64,000 nucleotides of DNA from RGIG426 sp045639905 (GTDB taxonomy: Bacteria; Bacillota; Clostridia; Oscillospirales; Acutalibacteraceae), in assembly GCA_045639905.1 (NCBI GenBank), contig JAZUDZ010000054.1, positions 1 to 64,000 of the forward strand. Reading direction: 5' to 3'. The notes under the pieces are model-generated. The model did not search any database. It worked only from the letters and a program-made list of their open reading frames with translations, and had not been told where the DNA came from. The translations under genes and the position numbers were made by a program. The number at the start of each line of letters is the position of its first letter. Within the stretch, counting starts at the first letter, position 1. Positions 7,053-16,277 of this stretch are shown in pieces.

Positions 7053-7104
7053 CAAAAAAGATCTCCTGCAGCTGAGAATCGTCTCGCCGCAAGAGATCTT
7101 TTCT
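7053..7104 (-). terminator. Terminator of the T-box operon
   Basis: On the minus strand AAAAGATCTC pairs with GAGATCTTTT around a 27-base loop, and the second arm runs into a T-rich tract. It lies just after the stop of the last operon gene at 7108. It may also stop transcripts arriving from the opposite side. Confidence 0.8.
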
Positions 7105-7107
7105 TAT

Positions 7108-8817
7108 TTACTGATTGTGTTCCTCGCGCCACTTCTGCGCGTCTCGGTCACGAATGACATTCCGCTGAATCTTGCCGCTAAAGGTTTTCGGCAATGCATC
7201 CACGAACTCAATGACACGAGGATATTTGTATGGTGCCGTATTGACTTTAACATAAGTCTGAAGCTCTTTCACAAGCTCATCTGACGGCGTATAGCCTTTT
7301 TGAAGTACAATGGTAGCCTTAACCAGGAAACCACGCAGTTCATCCGGCACGCCAGTCACTGCCACTTCCATAACGGAGGGATGCTCCATCAAAACCGACT
7401 CAATTTCAAAAGGCCCGATACGATAACCGGAAGATTTAATCACGTCATCGGTACGTCCGACAAACCGGAACAATCCATGTTCGTCGCGATACGCTTTATC
7501 CCCCGTATGATAGAAGCCGTTTCTAAAAGCTTCATTCGTATCCTCTTCACTGACGTTGTAACTGGACAGAAGTCCGAACGGACGGAACACATTGCGATCG
7601 TCCACACGGATGCAAATCTCACCCACCGTACCTCTTTGGCAATGCTCTCCGTTCTCGTCCAGAATATGTACATCAAATCCCGGAGACGGAAGCCCGAGAG
7701 CTCCTGGTGTGGGTTTGGTCCAGGGATACAGTGTGCAAATACAAACCGGTGTTTCACTCTGCCCGAAACCTTCGTGAATTTCAAGTCCGGTTGCTTCTTT
7801 CCACTGATTAAAAATCTCAGGGTTTAATGCTTCTCCTGCCGTGCAGCAATGCTGCAAAGAGGATAAATCATACTGCTCGGCATGGTTCTGCAAGATCATG
7901 CGGTACATCGTCGGCGGCACACAGAATGTGGTCACCTTATACTTTTGAATGATTTCCAAAATGTCCGCACCGTTAAACTTGTCAAAATCGTACACCATCA
8001 AGGCGGTTTCGCCGAACCATTGACCATACATTTTGCCCCAGAAGCATTTCATCCAGCCACTGTCGGAAACGGTGAAATGTAAGCCACCGTCTATGACACG
8101 GTGCCAGAAAACACCGGTGACAATGTGTCCAAGCGGATAACGGAAATCATGGGTGATGATTTTCGGGTAGCCCGTGGTGCCGGATGTGAAGGCAATCATC
8201 ATGGTATCGTCCTTCAAGGTGCCCTCTGCACCTGTCGGACGGGTCCATTCGTACGGTGCCTGTTCCAGACCGGCTTCCAAATCAATCCAGCCCTCACCGG
8301 CGTCCTTATGCTTGGTTACAAACTTTTTCTGAACGGTTTCGTATTTGTCACCGCCCTCGTCAAAATACCGGGTGCAGTCACCGTCCGCCGTAATCACAAC
8401 GGCTTTCACCTTGGCCGCGTTGCAGCGATAGACATAGTCCTTTGCCTTCAGCATGTTGGTAGCCGGAACCACAATGGCCCCCACCTTATGCATGGCAAGC
8501 ACGAAAATCCAGAACAGGTAGCTGCGTTTCAAAACAAACAGCACCGCATCCCCTTTGCCGATCCCCTGACTTCTCAGGAAATTTGCGGCACGGTCGGATT
8601 CCCGTTTTAAATCTCCGAAGGTGAATATTTTTTCTTCCTTGTCATTGGAAACCCACACCAAAGCACGCTTGTCCGGGGTGCGGGAAGCAATCACATCGAT
8701 AACGTCATAGGCAAAGTTGAAATTGTCAGGACACTCGATATGATAGCGTTGCTGGCAATCCTCAAGAGATGTAAAGTCATCTCTTGAACAGCCGATAAAC
8801 TCTTCATAGATAGCCAT
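7108..8817 (-). CDS. AMP-forming acyl-CoA synthetase (ACSM/medium- or branched-chain type)
   Basis: This 569-residue adenylating enzyme joins a carboxylic acid to CoA through an acyl-AMP. Motifs include the P-loop TSGTTGYPK near residue 215, the YHTGD segment near 440, FVGRTDDVIKSSGYRIGPFEIE near 455, and the C-terminal catalytic Lys in PKTFSGKIQR. The N-terminal half resembles ACSM-type medium-chain synthetases. The ATG at 8817 is preferred over a TTG two codons upstream because a GAGAGG site lies about 8 bases away. As last gene of an operon with VOR and ilvE, it probably activates branched short-chain acids such as isobutyrate or isovalerate. The exact substrate is inferred. Confidence 0.9.
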   Translation of the reverse strand: MAIYEEFIGCSRDDFTSLEDCQQRYHIECPDNFNFAYDVIDVIASRTPDKRALVWVSNDKEEKIFTFGDLKRESDRAANFLRSQGIGKGDAVLFVLKRSYLFWIFVLAMHKVGAIVVPATNMLKAKDYVYRCNAAKVKAVVITADGDCTRYFDEGGDKYETVQKKFVTKHKDAGEGWIDLEAGLEQAPYEWTRPTGAEGTLKDDTMMIAFTSGTTGYPKIITHDFRYPLGHIVTGVFWHRVIDGGLHFTVSDSGWMKCFWGKMYGQWFGETALMVYDFDKFNGADILEIIQKYKVTTFCVPPTMYRMILQNHAEQYDLSSLQHCCTAGEALNPEIFNQWKEATGLEIHEGFGQSETPVCICTLYPWTKPTPGALGLPSPGFDVHILDENGEHCQRGTVGEICIRVDDRNVFRPFGLLSSYNVSEEDTNEAFRNGFYHTGDKAYRDEHGLFRFVGRTDDVIKSSGYRIGPFEIESVLMEHPSVMEVAVTGVPDELRGFLVKATIVLQKGYTPSDELVKELQTYVKVNTAPYKYPRVIEFVDALPKTFSGKIQRNVIRDRDAQKWREEHNQ

Positions 8818-8832
8818 TCCCAAATCCCTCTC

Positions 8833-9384
8833 TTATTTCAGCACAATCGCCAGGAATTTTGCCGGTTCATTTCCGAGAGCCTGGAAGGCATGCGGAATTC
8901 CGGAATCGAAATACACGCTGTCCCCTTCGTCCAGCTGATACGAAGTATCGCCGAGATAGAACATCATGCTGCCCGATACCATAAAATCGAATTCCTGTCC
9001 TACGTGGCCGTGAAGTGCCGGTACGTCTTCCGAGGGCTCTGTCGTTACCAAATACGGTTCCGCATGAGCACCGCGGAAGGTCGAAGCCAAGTGCTTGTAA
9101 TCGTATGCTTTGTTACGGGTAATGGAAAACCCGTGCCCCTTTTTGACGTGGCAGCACATGGACAGCTTGGCGGATTCACCGCTCATGATGTCCACGACAT
9201 CAACGCCGAAAATTTCAGCGCAGTTATGCAGGAAGCTGACCGAAAAATCCGCCTGTCCCATTTCATTGGCAATATATACCTCTTCCGGAACACCGAGTTT
9301 TTCAGCGACTTCCGCCGTTGTCATCTCACAGACTTCTCTGAGCGCCATCAGACGCTGACCGATTTCGTGAAGTTGTTCTGTCAC
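8833..9384 (-). CDS. XRE-cupin transcriptional regulator
   Basis: This 183-residue protein has a helix-turn-helix (about 8-62) and a C-terminal cupin_2 domain (about 110-180). The cupin contains HGHVGQEFDFMVSG and GDSVYFDSGIPHAF, with metal-binding His and Glu. In this common architecture the cupin senses a small ligand. It starts at GTG with GGGGG 8 bases upstream. Its place between the VOR gamma gene and the ligase gene suggests that it senses an intermediate, such as an acid or 2-oxo acid, and adjusts operon expression. That role is inferred. Confidence 0.88.
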   Translation of the reverse strand: MTEQLHEIGQRLMALREVCEMTTAEVAEKLGVPEEVYIANEMGQADFSVSFLHNCAEIFGVDVVDIMSGESAKLSMCCHVKKGHGFSITRNKAYDYKHLASTFRGAHAEPYLVTTEPSEDVPALHGHVGQEFDFMVSGSMMFYLGDTSYQLDEGDSVYFDSGIPHAFQALGNEPAKFLAIVLK

Positions 9385-9407
9385 GGGTTATTCCCCCTTT
9401 TTTTAAC

Positions 9408-9938
9408 TTAATAGTTATAACCGATGAGAAGAGCCTGCTTGTTCAAAGCAATCATCTTCTCTTTTTTCGGCGGGATCATCTGCTCAATGGTGGCATTGAC
9501 TTCGTCCAAAGTCAAGATGCCGGTTTTGGCGATGATGTGACCCACCAGAATAATGTTGGCAAGGCCGGTCAGACCGTTATCGGAAGCCAGCTGTGTGGCC
9601 GGAATGGCGTACACATCCACATCCTTGCGGGTCGGGGCCTTTTCAATCAAAGAACTGTCGTAGAAAATCTGACCGCCGGAGACGGTTTCGTTTTCATACT
9701 TTTCGAGAGACGGCAGGTTCATTGCCATCAAAATATCCGGATTGAGAACAATCGGAGAACCGATTGCGGTATCACTCAAAATAACGGAGCAGTTGGCTGT
9801 ACCGCCACGCATTTCCGGACCATAGGACGGAAGCCAGGAAACTTCCAGATCCTTATGCAGACCGCAGTGCGCCATAACTTTGCCGGAGAACAAGATGCCC
9901 TGTCCGCCGAAGCCGGCCATTAAAATCTCTTTTGTCAT
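9408..9938 (-). CDS. 2-oxoacid:ferredoxin oxidoreductase, gamma subunit (VOR type)
   Basis: This 176-residue protein begins MTKEILMAGFGGQGILFSGK, the glycine-rich start of the gamma (POR_gamma) domain. The domain binds CoA and helps pass the acyl group. A frame extending further upstream overlaps the beta gene; ATG 9938 was chosen because it follows the beta stop by 1 base and restores the family N-terminus. With the alpha, beta and ferredoxin-like subunits of the operon it forms a four-subunit enzyme that interconverts branched 2-oxo acids with acyl-CoA, CO2 and reduced ferredoxin. Confidence 0.93.
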   Translation of the reverse strand: MTKEILMAGFGGQGILFSGKVMAHCGLHKDLEVSWLPSYGPEMRGGTANCSVILSDTAIGSPIVLNPDILMAMNLPSLEKYENETVSGGQIFYDSSLIEKAPTRKDVDVYAIPATQLASDNGLTGLANIILVGHIIAKTGILTLDEVNATIEQMIPPKKEKMIALNKQALLIGYNY

Positions 9939-9939
9939 C

Positions 9940-10689
9940 TTATTTCTCCTCCTCCGCATAAATGTCTTTGTAAACGCCCAGCGGATAGTACGGAAGCATA
10001 TTGTCTTCCAACCACTGAAGCGCCTTATCCGGAGCCAAACCCCAGTTGGTCGGGCAGGTGGACACAACCTCAATCAGGGAGAATCCTTTGCCTTCAATCT
10101 GGTTCTGGAAGGCCTTTTTGATAGCGGCCTTGGCTTTTTTGATGTTTTTCACGTTGTTCACGGCAACACGCTCAAGATAGGCGGCACCGTCCACACCGGA
10201 AAGCATTTCGCACACTTTCACCGGATAGCCGACTTTGGAAACGTCACGGCCGTACGGAGAAGTCTGGGTAACCTGACCGGGCAAGGTGGTCGGAGCCATC
10301 TGACCGCCGGTCATGCCGTAAATGGCATTGTTAACGAAAATAACGGTGATGTTTTCGCGGCGGGCGGCAGCGTGTACGGTTTCAGCCGTGCCGATGGCGG
10401 CCAAGTCACCGTCACCCTGATAGGTGAAAACGATTTTGCTGCCGTCAGAACGTTTGACGCCGGTCGCAACAGCCGGAGCACGACCGTGAGCGGCCTGCAC
10501 CATGTCGCAGTTAAAGTAGTTATAGGAGAAAACGGAGCAACCGACCGAAGCGACACCGATGGTGTTGCCGGCGATACCGAGTTCATCCATAACTTCCGCC
10601 ACCAGGCGGTGAATAATACCATGGGTGCAACCGGGACAATAATGAAGCGGTGCATCCGTTAAGGCTTTCGGTTTTTCAAAGACGATCAT
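9940..10689 (-). CDS. vorA: 2-oxoacid:ferredoxin oxidoreductase, beta (TPP-binding) subunit
   Basis: This 249-residue thiamine-pyrophosphate-binding subunit shows YCPGCTHG near residue 18. It also has GDGD (TPP/Mg motif, near 92) followed by NNAIYGMTGGQ near 120, as in VOR/KOR beta chains. It catalyses decarboxylation, or the reverse carboxylation, of 2-oxo acids. The start overlaps the alpha-subunit stop (ATGA). Family relatives act on 2-oxoisovalerate and related acids. The neighbouring ilvE and acyl-CoA ligases support branched-chain specificity, but related 2-oxoglutarate enzymes cannot be excluded by eye. Confidence 0.93.
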   Translation of the reverse strand: MIVFEKPKALTDAPLHYCPGCTHGIIHRLVAEVMDELGIAGNTIGVASVGCSVFSYNYFNCDMVQAAHGRAPAVATGVKRSDGSKIVFTYQGDGDLAAIGTAETVHAAARRENITVIFVNNAIYGMTGGQMAPTTLPGQVTQTSPYGRDVSKVGYPVKVCEMLSGVDGAAYLERVAVNNVKNIKKAKAAIKKAFQNQIEGKGFSLIEVVSTCPTNWGLAPDKALQWLEDNMLPYYPLGVYKDIYAEEEK

Positions 10690-11756
10690 GCTTGTGCACC
10701 TCCCACTTTCACGGCTTCGTTGATGGAATTCAAAACATCCTGTGTGGTCGGGATCATACCACCCACACGGTTACAAAGAAGAACCGGACGTTTGCAACGG
10801 GTTGCCAGTTCCACATCTTCAATGAGCTGACCCATGGAAAGTTCCACGGAAATAAAGGCTTTGGCAGTTTCGGCTGCTTTGGCGAGCGGAGCTTTCGGGA
10901 ACGGCCACAGGGTAATCGGACGAATCATACCGACCTTGATACCGTTCTTGCGGGCTTCGTCAACGGCATTCTTGGAAACACGGGCCGCAACACCGAAAGC
11001 CACGATGACGTACTCGGCGTCATCCATCATGTACTCTTCATACATGGTTTCATTGGCTTCGACTTCGGCATACCGTTTATACCGTTCAAAGTTTAAGTTC
11101 TCCAAAGTTTTGGCTTCGAGGCAAAGAGAGTTGACGATGTTCGGCTTTCTCTCTCCTTTGGTGCCGGTTAAGGCCCAGGGTTTCTCCACCGGGGTGATGT
11201 CGCCCATATCCAGGGATACCGGCTCCATCATCTGGCCCATGGTACCGTCAGCCAACAGCATGGTGGTCATGCGATACTTATCCGCCAGGTCAAATCCTTT
11301 GAAGGTTAAATTCACCATTTCCTGGACCGAGTTCGGAGCCAGGACGATCATGTGAAAGTCACCGTGACCGGCGCCACGGGTGGCATGGAAATAGTCGGCC
11401 TGAGAGGGCTGAATACTACCGAGGCCCGGGCCGCCGCGCTGCACGTTGGCAATAAAGGCGGGCAGGTCGCAACCGGCCAGATATGAGAGACCTTCGCTCT
11501 TCAAACTGATGCCGGGACTGGAGCTCGAGGTCATAACACGTTTACCGGTTGAGGCAACACCGATGACCATATTAATAGCGGCGATTTCGCTTTCCGCCTG
11601 AAGAAAGACACCGTCAATCTTCGGCATTTTTTTAGACATGTAAGCCGCAACTTCTGTCTGCGGGGTAATCGGGTATCCGAAATAGTGGCGGCAGCCGGCC
11701 ATGATGGCGGCTTCGGCCAGGGCTTCGTTACCCTTCATTAAAACCTTGTTGGACAT
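10686..11756 (-). CDS. vorB: 3-methyl-2-oxobutanoate:ferredoxin oxidoreductase, alpha subunit VorB
   Basis: This 356-residue alpha subunit carries the pyrimidine-binding PORA domain (FGYPITPQTEVAAYM near residue 22; SSSSPGISLKSEG near 77). It also has the second transketolase-like domain (IVAFGVAARVSKNAVDEAR near 250). It closely resembles proteins annotated as VorB in Clostridia. It pairs with the TPP subunit to form the active site. A ribosome site AAGGAAGGAAG lies upstream, and the ferredoxin-like subunit gene is 17 bases away. Confidence 0.94.
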   Translation of the reverse strand: MSNKVLMKGNEALAEAAIMAGCRHYFGYPITPQTEVAAYMSKKMPKIDGVFLQAESEIAAINMVIGVASTGKRVMTSSSSPGISLKSEGLSYLAGCDLPAFIANVQRGGPGLGSIQPSQADYFHATRGAGHGDFHMIVLAPNSVQEMVNLTFKGFDLADKYRMTTMLLADGTMGQMMEPVSLDMGDITPVEKPWALTGTKGERKPNIVNSLCLEAKTLENLNFERYKRYAEVEANETMYEEYMMDDAEYVIVAFGVAARVSKNAVDEARKNGIKVGMIRPITLWPFPKAPLAKAAETAKAFISVELSMGQLIEDVELATRCKRPVLLCNRVGGMIPTTQDVLNSINEAVKVGGAQA

Positions 11757-11773
11757 ACTTTCTTCTTCCTTCC

Positions 11774-11980
11774 TTATTTTTCAACCGTGATGACACAGTC
11801 CGGGCACATGGTGGCGCAGAAAGCGCAACCGATGCATTCTTCCGGTTTGGTGCAGCCGGCGGGGTGATACCCCTTTGCATTAATAACCGATTCGTCCAAA
11901 GCCACGATGTTTTTCGGGCAAGCACCCACACACAAGCCGCAGCCTTTGCACGTATCTTTGTCAAAAGTTACTTTTGCCAT
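11774..11980 (-). CDS. 2-oxoacid:ferredoxin oxidoreductase, delta (2x[4Fe-4S] ferredoxin) subunit
   Basis: This 68-residue protein has two cluster motifs, CKGCGLCVGACP near residue 11 and CIGCAFCATMCP near 49. It carries electrons between the TPP site of the oxidoreductase and free ferredoxin. It is the first of the four oxidoreductase subunit genes, in the order delta-alpha-beta-gamma usual for these operons. Confidence 0.95.
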   Translation of the reverse strand: MAKVTFDKDTCKGCGLCVGACPKNIVALDESVINAKGYHPAGCTKPEECIGCAFCATMCPDCVITVEK

Positions 11981-11998
11981 ATTGGTTTCCTCCTTCGT

Positions 11999-12688
11999 TC
12001 ACTCGCGCATCCAGCTTTGCTGCACATAAATGGTCAGCGGCAGCAGATGCTCTATCTTGCCGTCAAGCTCTGCACACAGATCCTGACGGACGGTTGTCAT
12101 CCGAATGGGAAGTCCGAGTCGATCGGAAACCTCCTGCGCATACGGCAGGCTGTCCAGAATATCCTGAACGGTGGTTTCCGCACCCAGGTTCGAGTTGTGC
12201 ACAATACCGGTAAACTTGCAACCGGCTGCCATCTCGATTTCCCGTACGATTTCTTCCGTATCCTTCCCACTGGTCGTCAAAGGCCGAAACCGGTTAATTA
12301 CCAGCAGCATTTCGAAGTTTCCTTCTTCCTGAAGGGCCGGAATGTATCGACCGAGCGCCAAGGCGCCCCGGTCATCGCCACCCACGTCCAAAACGGCATG
12401 GGCGTCCTTTTGTGCCACCACTGCGTAGGCCTCCGCCGGCATGGCCGGGGTATCCACGTTGGAATTGGCAAAAGGAGACGAAATGAGCGTAATGTCATGT
12501 TTTGCCAAAACATCCGCTCCGTCCTTCGTGCGAAAATAGGGGTTTACGATATCCAGGTCTGCAATCATCACGCGGTCATGATGCTCCCGCAAGGCCAAAG
12601 CATAATTGATGGCCACATTGGTTTTGCCGGAGCCGTAATGGCCGGCAAACAGGGTCACGCGTTTGCAGTCCTTTGTCACGTCGCTCAT
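11999..12688 (-). CDS. ParA/MinD-like P-loop ATPase in the VOR operon
   Basis: This 229-residue protein begins with a deviant Walker motif GHYGSGKTN (residues 16-24), followed by VMIADLDIVNPYFRTKDG. This is the core of the SIMIBI/ParA-CobQ fold. There is no membrane-targeting helix and no DNA-binding domain. Similar genes sit next to 2-oxoacid oxidoreductase genes in other Clostridia (recalled, not checked). A role in cluster or cofactor loading is possible but unproven. The start codon overlaps the ilvE stop by 1 base (TAATG). Confidence 0.7.
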   Translation of the reverse strand: MSDVTKDCKRVTLFAGHYGSGKTNVAINYALALREHHDRVMIADLDIVNPYFRTKDGADVLAKHDITLISSPFANSNVDTPAMPAEAYAVVAQKDAHAVLDVGGDDRGALALGRYIPALQEEGNFEMLLVINRFRPLTTSGKDTEEIVREIEMAAGCKFTGIVHNSNLGAETTVQDILDSLPYAQEVSDRLGLPIRMTTVRQDLCAELDGKIEHLLPLTIYVQQSWMRE

Positions 12689-13752
12689 TACAGAACGATA
12701 ACCCAGTTGTATTTGTCTTCCACGGTGCCACCCTGAATACCGGTGATGGTATCATAGAGCTTCTGGCTGACCGGGCCGATTTTCTCGTTGTTGATGATCA
12801 TGACCTCATCCTTGTAGCGCAGCTTGCCGACCGGAGAAATGACGGCGGCGGTACCGGAACCGAAGCACTCTTCGAGTTCGCCGGCTCTGGCAGCTTCGAT
12901 GAGCTCTTCGTAGGAAACGAGACGCTCTTCCACTTCATAGCCCATGTCTTTGCAAATCTCGATAACGGATTTACGGGTGATACCGGGCAGGATGCTGCCG
13001 TTGATTTTCGGGGTGACGATTTTGCCGTTAATCTTGAAGAAGATGTTCATGGCACCAACTTCTTCGATGTATTTACGCTCGACACCGTCCAGCCACAAAA
13101 CCTGAGAGTAACCGTCATCATGTGCTTTCACCTGGGCAATCAAGCTGGCAGCGTAGTTACCGCCGGTTTTGGCGAAGCCCATACCGCCGCGAACGGCACG
13201 AACAAACTCGTCTTCAATCCAAATGCCGACCGGCTCAAGACCGTGAGCATAGTAGGCACCGGAGGGAGAAAGAATGATGATGAACTTGTAGGTCTTCGAG
13301 GGTGCAACACCCAGGAAGTCATCGGTGGCGATGATAAACGGACGAATGTAAAGAGAGGTTCCGGGGGCTTCCGGAATCCAGTCCTCATCCACTTTGACAA
13401 CAGCGGAAACAGCCTGGACAAAGTCCTCTTCCGGAATCTGCGGAATAACCAAACGATCGTTAGTGTTGTTGGTACGGCGAGCGTTCTCGACCGGACGGAA
13501 CAAACGGGCTTTGCCGTCAGCGCCGCGATAGGCTTTGAGGCCTTCGAACATTTCCTGGCCATAGTGGAATACCATGCAAGCCGGGGAAAGGCTCAAATTC
13601 TGGAACGGAACGATGCGGGCATCATGCCAGCCTTTTCCCTCGGTATAGTCCATGACAAACATGTGGTCGGAGAATACCTTACCGAAACCGAGATTGCTCT
13701 GGTCCGGTTTTGCCTTCGGGGAGGTCGTCTTTTCAATACGAATATCTAACAT
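12688..13752 (-). CDS. ilvE: Branched-chain amino acid aminotransferase
   Basis: This 354-residue PLP enzyme of the fold-type IV, class II BCAT group transfers amino groups between glutamate and the 2-oxo acids of leucine, valine and isoleucine. Visible motifs are FEGLKAYRG near residue 69, GFAKTGGNYAAS near 190 (typical of the group) and VLWLDGVERKYIEEVGAMNIFF near 218. The closing segment (ECFGSGTAAVISPVG) binds the cofactor phosphate. An AAAGGAG site precedes ATG 13752. It provides the amino-acid end of the operon's pathway. Confidence 0.95.
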   Translation of the reverse strand: MLDIRIEKTTSPKAKPDQSNLGFGKVFSDHMFVMDYTEGKGWHDARIVPFQNLSLSPACMVFHYGQEMFEGLKAYRGADGKARLFRPVENARRTNNTNDRLVIPQIPEEDFVQAVSAVVKVDEDWIPEAPGTSLYIRPFIIATDDFLGVAPSKTYKFIIILSPSGAYYAHGLEPVGIWIEDEFVRAVRGGMGFAKTGGNYAASLIAQVKAHDDGYSQVLWLDGVERKYIEEVGAMNIFFKINGKIVTPKINGSILPGITRKSVIEICKDMGYEVEERLVSYEELIEAARAGELEECFGSGTAAVISPVGKLRYKDEVMIINNEKIGPVSQKLYDTITGIQGGTVEDKYNWVIVL

Positions 13753-13772
13753 TGGTTTTTATCTCCTTTCGC

Positions 13773-16274
13773 TTACGCGTTTAATTGATGTTTTTGAATG
13801 GCGTCTTCACGCATTTTATATTTGAGCACCTTGCCGGCCGCATTGGTCGGGAAAGCGTCGACAAAATCAATATATCGAGGCACCTTGTGACGGGCCATAT
13901 GGCTGCGCACAAAATCCTTGGCGTCTTCCTCGGTCCAGGTCTCCCCTTCCTTGAGGATGACGGCCGCCAGGATTTCCTCGCCGTACTTTTCATCCGGCAC
14001 GCCGATGACCTGAACGTCCTTAACCTTGGGACTCGTGAAGAAGAACTCTTCAATCTCACGGGGGTAAATGTTTTCACCGCCGCGGATGATCATATCCTTG
14101 AGTCGTCCGGTAATCCGGAAGTTGCCCTCCGGTGTCCGGCAGGCCAGGTCACCCGTATGAAGCCAACCGTTTTTGTCAATGGCCTCCGCGGTGGCTTTGG
14201 GCATCTTGTAGTAGCCCTTCATAATGTTGTAGCCTTTGGCCACAAACTCACCGGTCTCTCCGTCCGGAACCTCCAGTCCCGTTTCGGGGTTGATGATCTT
14301 ACATTCCACACCCGGGAACGCACTGCCAACGGTTTCCACACGAACATCCAGAGAATCTTCGCCCCGTCCCATGGTACAGCCGGGAGAAGCCTCGGTCTGA
14401 CCGTAAACGCTGGTGATTTCTTTCATGTTCATTTTTTCCGCGGCCTCCCGCATCAGGGAAGGCGGGCAGTTACTGCCGGCCATAATACCGGTACGGATAT
14501 ACGAGAAATCGGTTTTATCGAAATCCTCGTGCCTGAGCATGGCGATAAACATGGTGGGCACACCGTTAAAGCAGGTAATGTGCTCATGATGCACACACGC
14601 AAGGGCGGGTTTCGGCGAAAAATACGGAAGCGGCAGCACCGTGGCACCGTGGGTCATGGAAGCCGTCATGGACAGCACCATACCGAAGCAGTGGAACATC
14701 GGGACCTGCACCATCATACGGTCGGCCGTGGACAAATCCATCTGGTCGCCGATATTTTTTCCGTTATTCACAATATTGTAGTGGGTCAGCATAACGCCCT
14801 TGGGGAATCCCGTGGTACCGGAGGTGTACTGCATATTGGCCACGTCATGAATTTCAACCGCCGCGGCCCTGCGGTTCACTTCTTCCAGCGGAATCTTTTC
14901 CCCGAGTTTCAAAGCCTGTTCAAAGGTTAAACAGCCTTCATCCTCGTAGCCTACCGTAATGACATTGCGAAGGAACGGCAGTCTCTTGCAGTGAAGCGGC
15001 TCTTCGGGAGCCTTCTTTTTCAGCTCCGGACAGATTTCCCGGATAATCTCCGCAAAGTGAGCGTCCGCACACTTGTCCATCATAACCAGCGTATGCGTGT
15101 CGGACTGTCTAAACAGATATTCCGCTTCATGGATTTTGTAGGCGGTATTGACCGTCACCAGCACCGCACCGATTTTGGTGGTGGCCCAGAAGGTAATAAA
15201 CCATTCCGGAACGTTGCTGGCCCAGATGGCCACATGGTCACCCTTTTTGACGCCCAGGGCAATCAAAGCTTTGGCAAAGGCGTCCACGTCATCCCGAAAC
15301 TGTGCATACGTACGGGTATAGTTGAGGGTGGTGTACTTAAAGGCCAGCTGATTCGGAAAATCTTTAACCAGTCGGTCCAGCACCTGCGGGAAGGTCTTTT
15401 CAATCAGACGCTTCTTCGGCCAGGGATACAAACCCGTGTGGGTTTTGTTCATCTGCAAATGTTCTTCCTCGGAAGAATCCGGGTCGAACTGCCGCATGAA
15501 GTTGGCATAATGGGCAAAGATAATGGAAGCGGGAAATACCCCGTCCGTAAATATCTGTTTGCACTCCAAAGAATAATACCCGTCATAGTTCAAAGAACGA
15601 AGGGCTCCGATAATGTCGGAAAGCGGAAGCGAACCGTCACCGAGCAGGCAATAATCCATCTGGCTCTCGTCCCGCACCGTCGAATCCTTCAAATGGACGT
15701 GACGGATAAAGGCACCGAGGTTCTGAATGGTCGTTTCCGGATCCTCTCCGTAAAACCGATACGGAGGGTGCACATTCCAAAGTGCCGCCACCGTATCACA
15801 GGCGAAATCGTTCAGAATGTTCTTTAAGCGTCCGGTATCCGCATAAATGCCTTCGGTTTCCATCAGCAGGACAACCTTGGCCTCGTCGGCATCCTTGAGC
15901 ACCGCGCTCAGGATATCGGTTACCACCTGATCGGCATCGCCGCCGTCGGTATAGGCATGCAGCCGTAAGAACGGCACATGCAGAATGGCTGCTTTTTTCA
16001 GAAGCGTTCGGATTTCCGCGAGGTTCTCCTCAAATTTTTCCTTGCAGGAGATATCCCCCCGGGTATCCAGACACGATATTTCAATGTGTAAGCGTCGAAG
16101 CGACTTGGCGGTTTCCCCAATCGCTTTATCGGAAAACGGGCAATCTCCCATCTCGTCCTGCACCGCATTCAAATCGTAAATTTCAATCCCCTGAAATCCA
16201 CACTGCTGTGCCGTAGCCACGAAATCTTTCCATCCGAGATAATCCAGCCCGTTTGTTGAGTAGGACAGTCTCAT
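13773..16274 (-). CDS. Fusion of a xylose-isomerase-like TIM barrel and an AMP-forming acyl-CoA ligase
   Basis: In this 833-residue two-part protein, residues 1 to about 275 form an AP-endonuclease-2/sugar-isomerase-type barrel: MRLSYSTNGLDYLGW, then METEG near 143, WNVHPPYRF near 166, HVHLKD near 190 and YYSLEC near 236. After a short acidic linker (DPDSSEEEH), residues about 290-833 are a full adenylating ligase with YTSGTTGFPKG near 485, GWLHTGDLA near 705, RLKDMIIRGGENIYP near 725 and a C-terminal AAGKVLKYK. The ATG at 16274 follows GAGGAG and lies 3 bases after the LeuA-like stop. The frame is open throughout, with no sign of assembly error. The ligase probably activates short or branched acids; the barrel's substrate is unknown. 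Confidence 0.85.
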   Translation of the reverse strand: MRLSYSTNGLDYLGWKDFVATAQQCGFQGIEIYDLNAVQDEMGDCPFSDKAIGETAKSLRRLHIEISCLDTRGDISCKEKFEENLAEIRTLLKKAAILHVPFLRLHAYTDGGDADQVVTDILSAVLKDADEAKVVLLMETEGIYADTGRLKNILNDFACDTVAALWNVHPPYRFYGEDPETTIQNLGAFIRHVHLKDSTVRDESQMDYCLLGDGSLPLSDIIGALRSLNYDGYYSLECKQIFTDGVFPASIIFAHYANFMRQFDPDSSEEEHLQMNKTHTGLYPWPKKRLIEKTFPQVLDRLVKDFPNQLAFKYTTLNYTRTYAQFRDDVDAFAKALIALGVKKGDHVAIWASNVPEWFITFWATTKIGAVLVTVNTAYKIHEAEYLFRQSDTHTLVMMDKCADAHFAEIIREICPELKKKAPEEPLHCKRLPFLRNVITVGYEDEGCLTFEQALKLGEKIPLEEVNRRAAAVEIHDVANMQYTSGTTGFPKGVMLTHYNIVNNGKNIGDQMDLSTADRMMVQVPMFHCFGMVLSMTASMTHGATVLPLPYFSPKPALACVHHEHITCFNGVPTMFIAMLRHEDFDKTDFSYIRTGIMAGSNCPPSLMREAAEKMNMKEITSVYGQTEASPGCTMGRGEDSLDVRVETVGSAFPGVECKIINPETGLEVPDGETGEFVAKGYNIMKGYYKMPKATAEAIDKNGWLHTGDLACRTPEGNFRITGRLKDMIIRGGENIYPREIEEFFFTSPKVKDVQVIGVPDEKYGEEILAAVILKEGETWTEEDAKDFVRSHMARHKVPRYIDFVDAFPTNAAGKVLKYKMREDAIQKHQLNA

Positions 16275-16277
16275 CGT

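Noticed and set aside
9938..10073. Upstream extension of the oxidoreductase gamma subunit
   Set aside because: The extension overlaps the end of the beta gene in another frame and encodes a basic sequence (MRRRRNK) unlike the family. The ATG at 9938 gives the conserved N-terminus.
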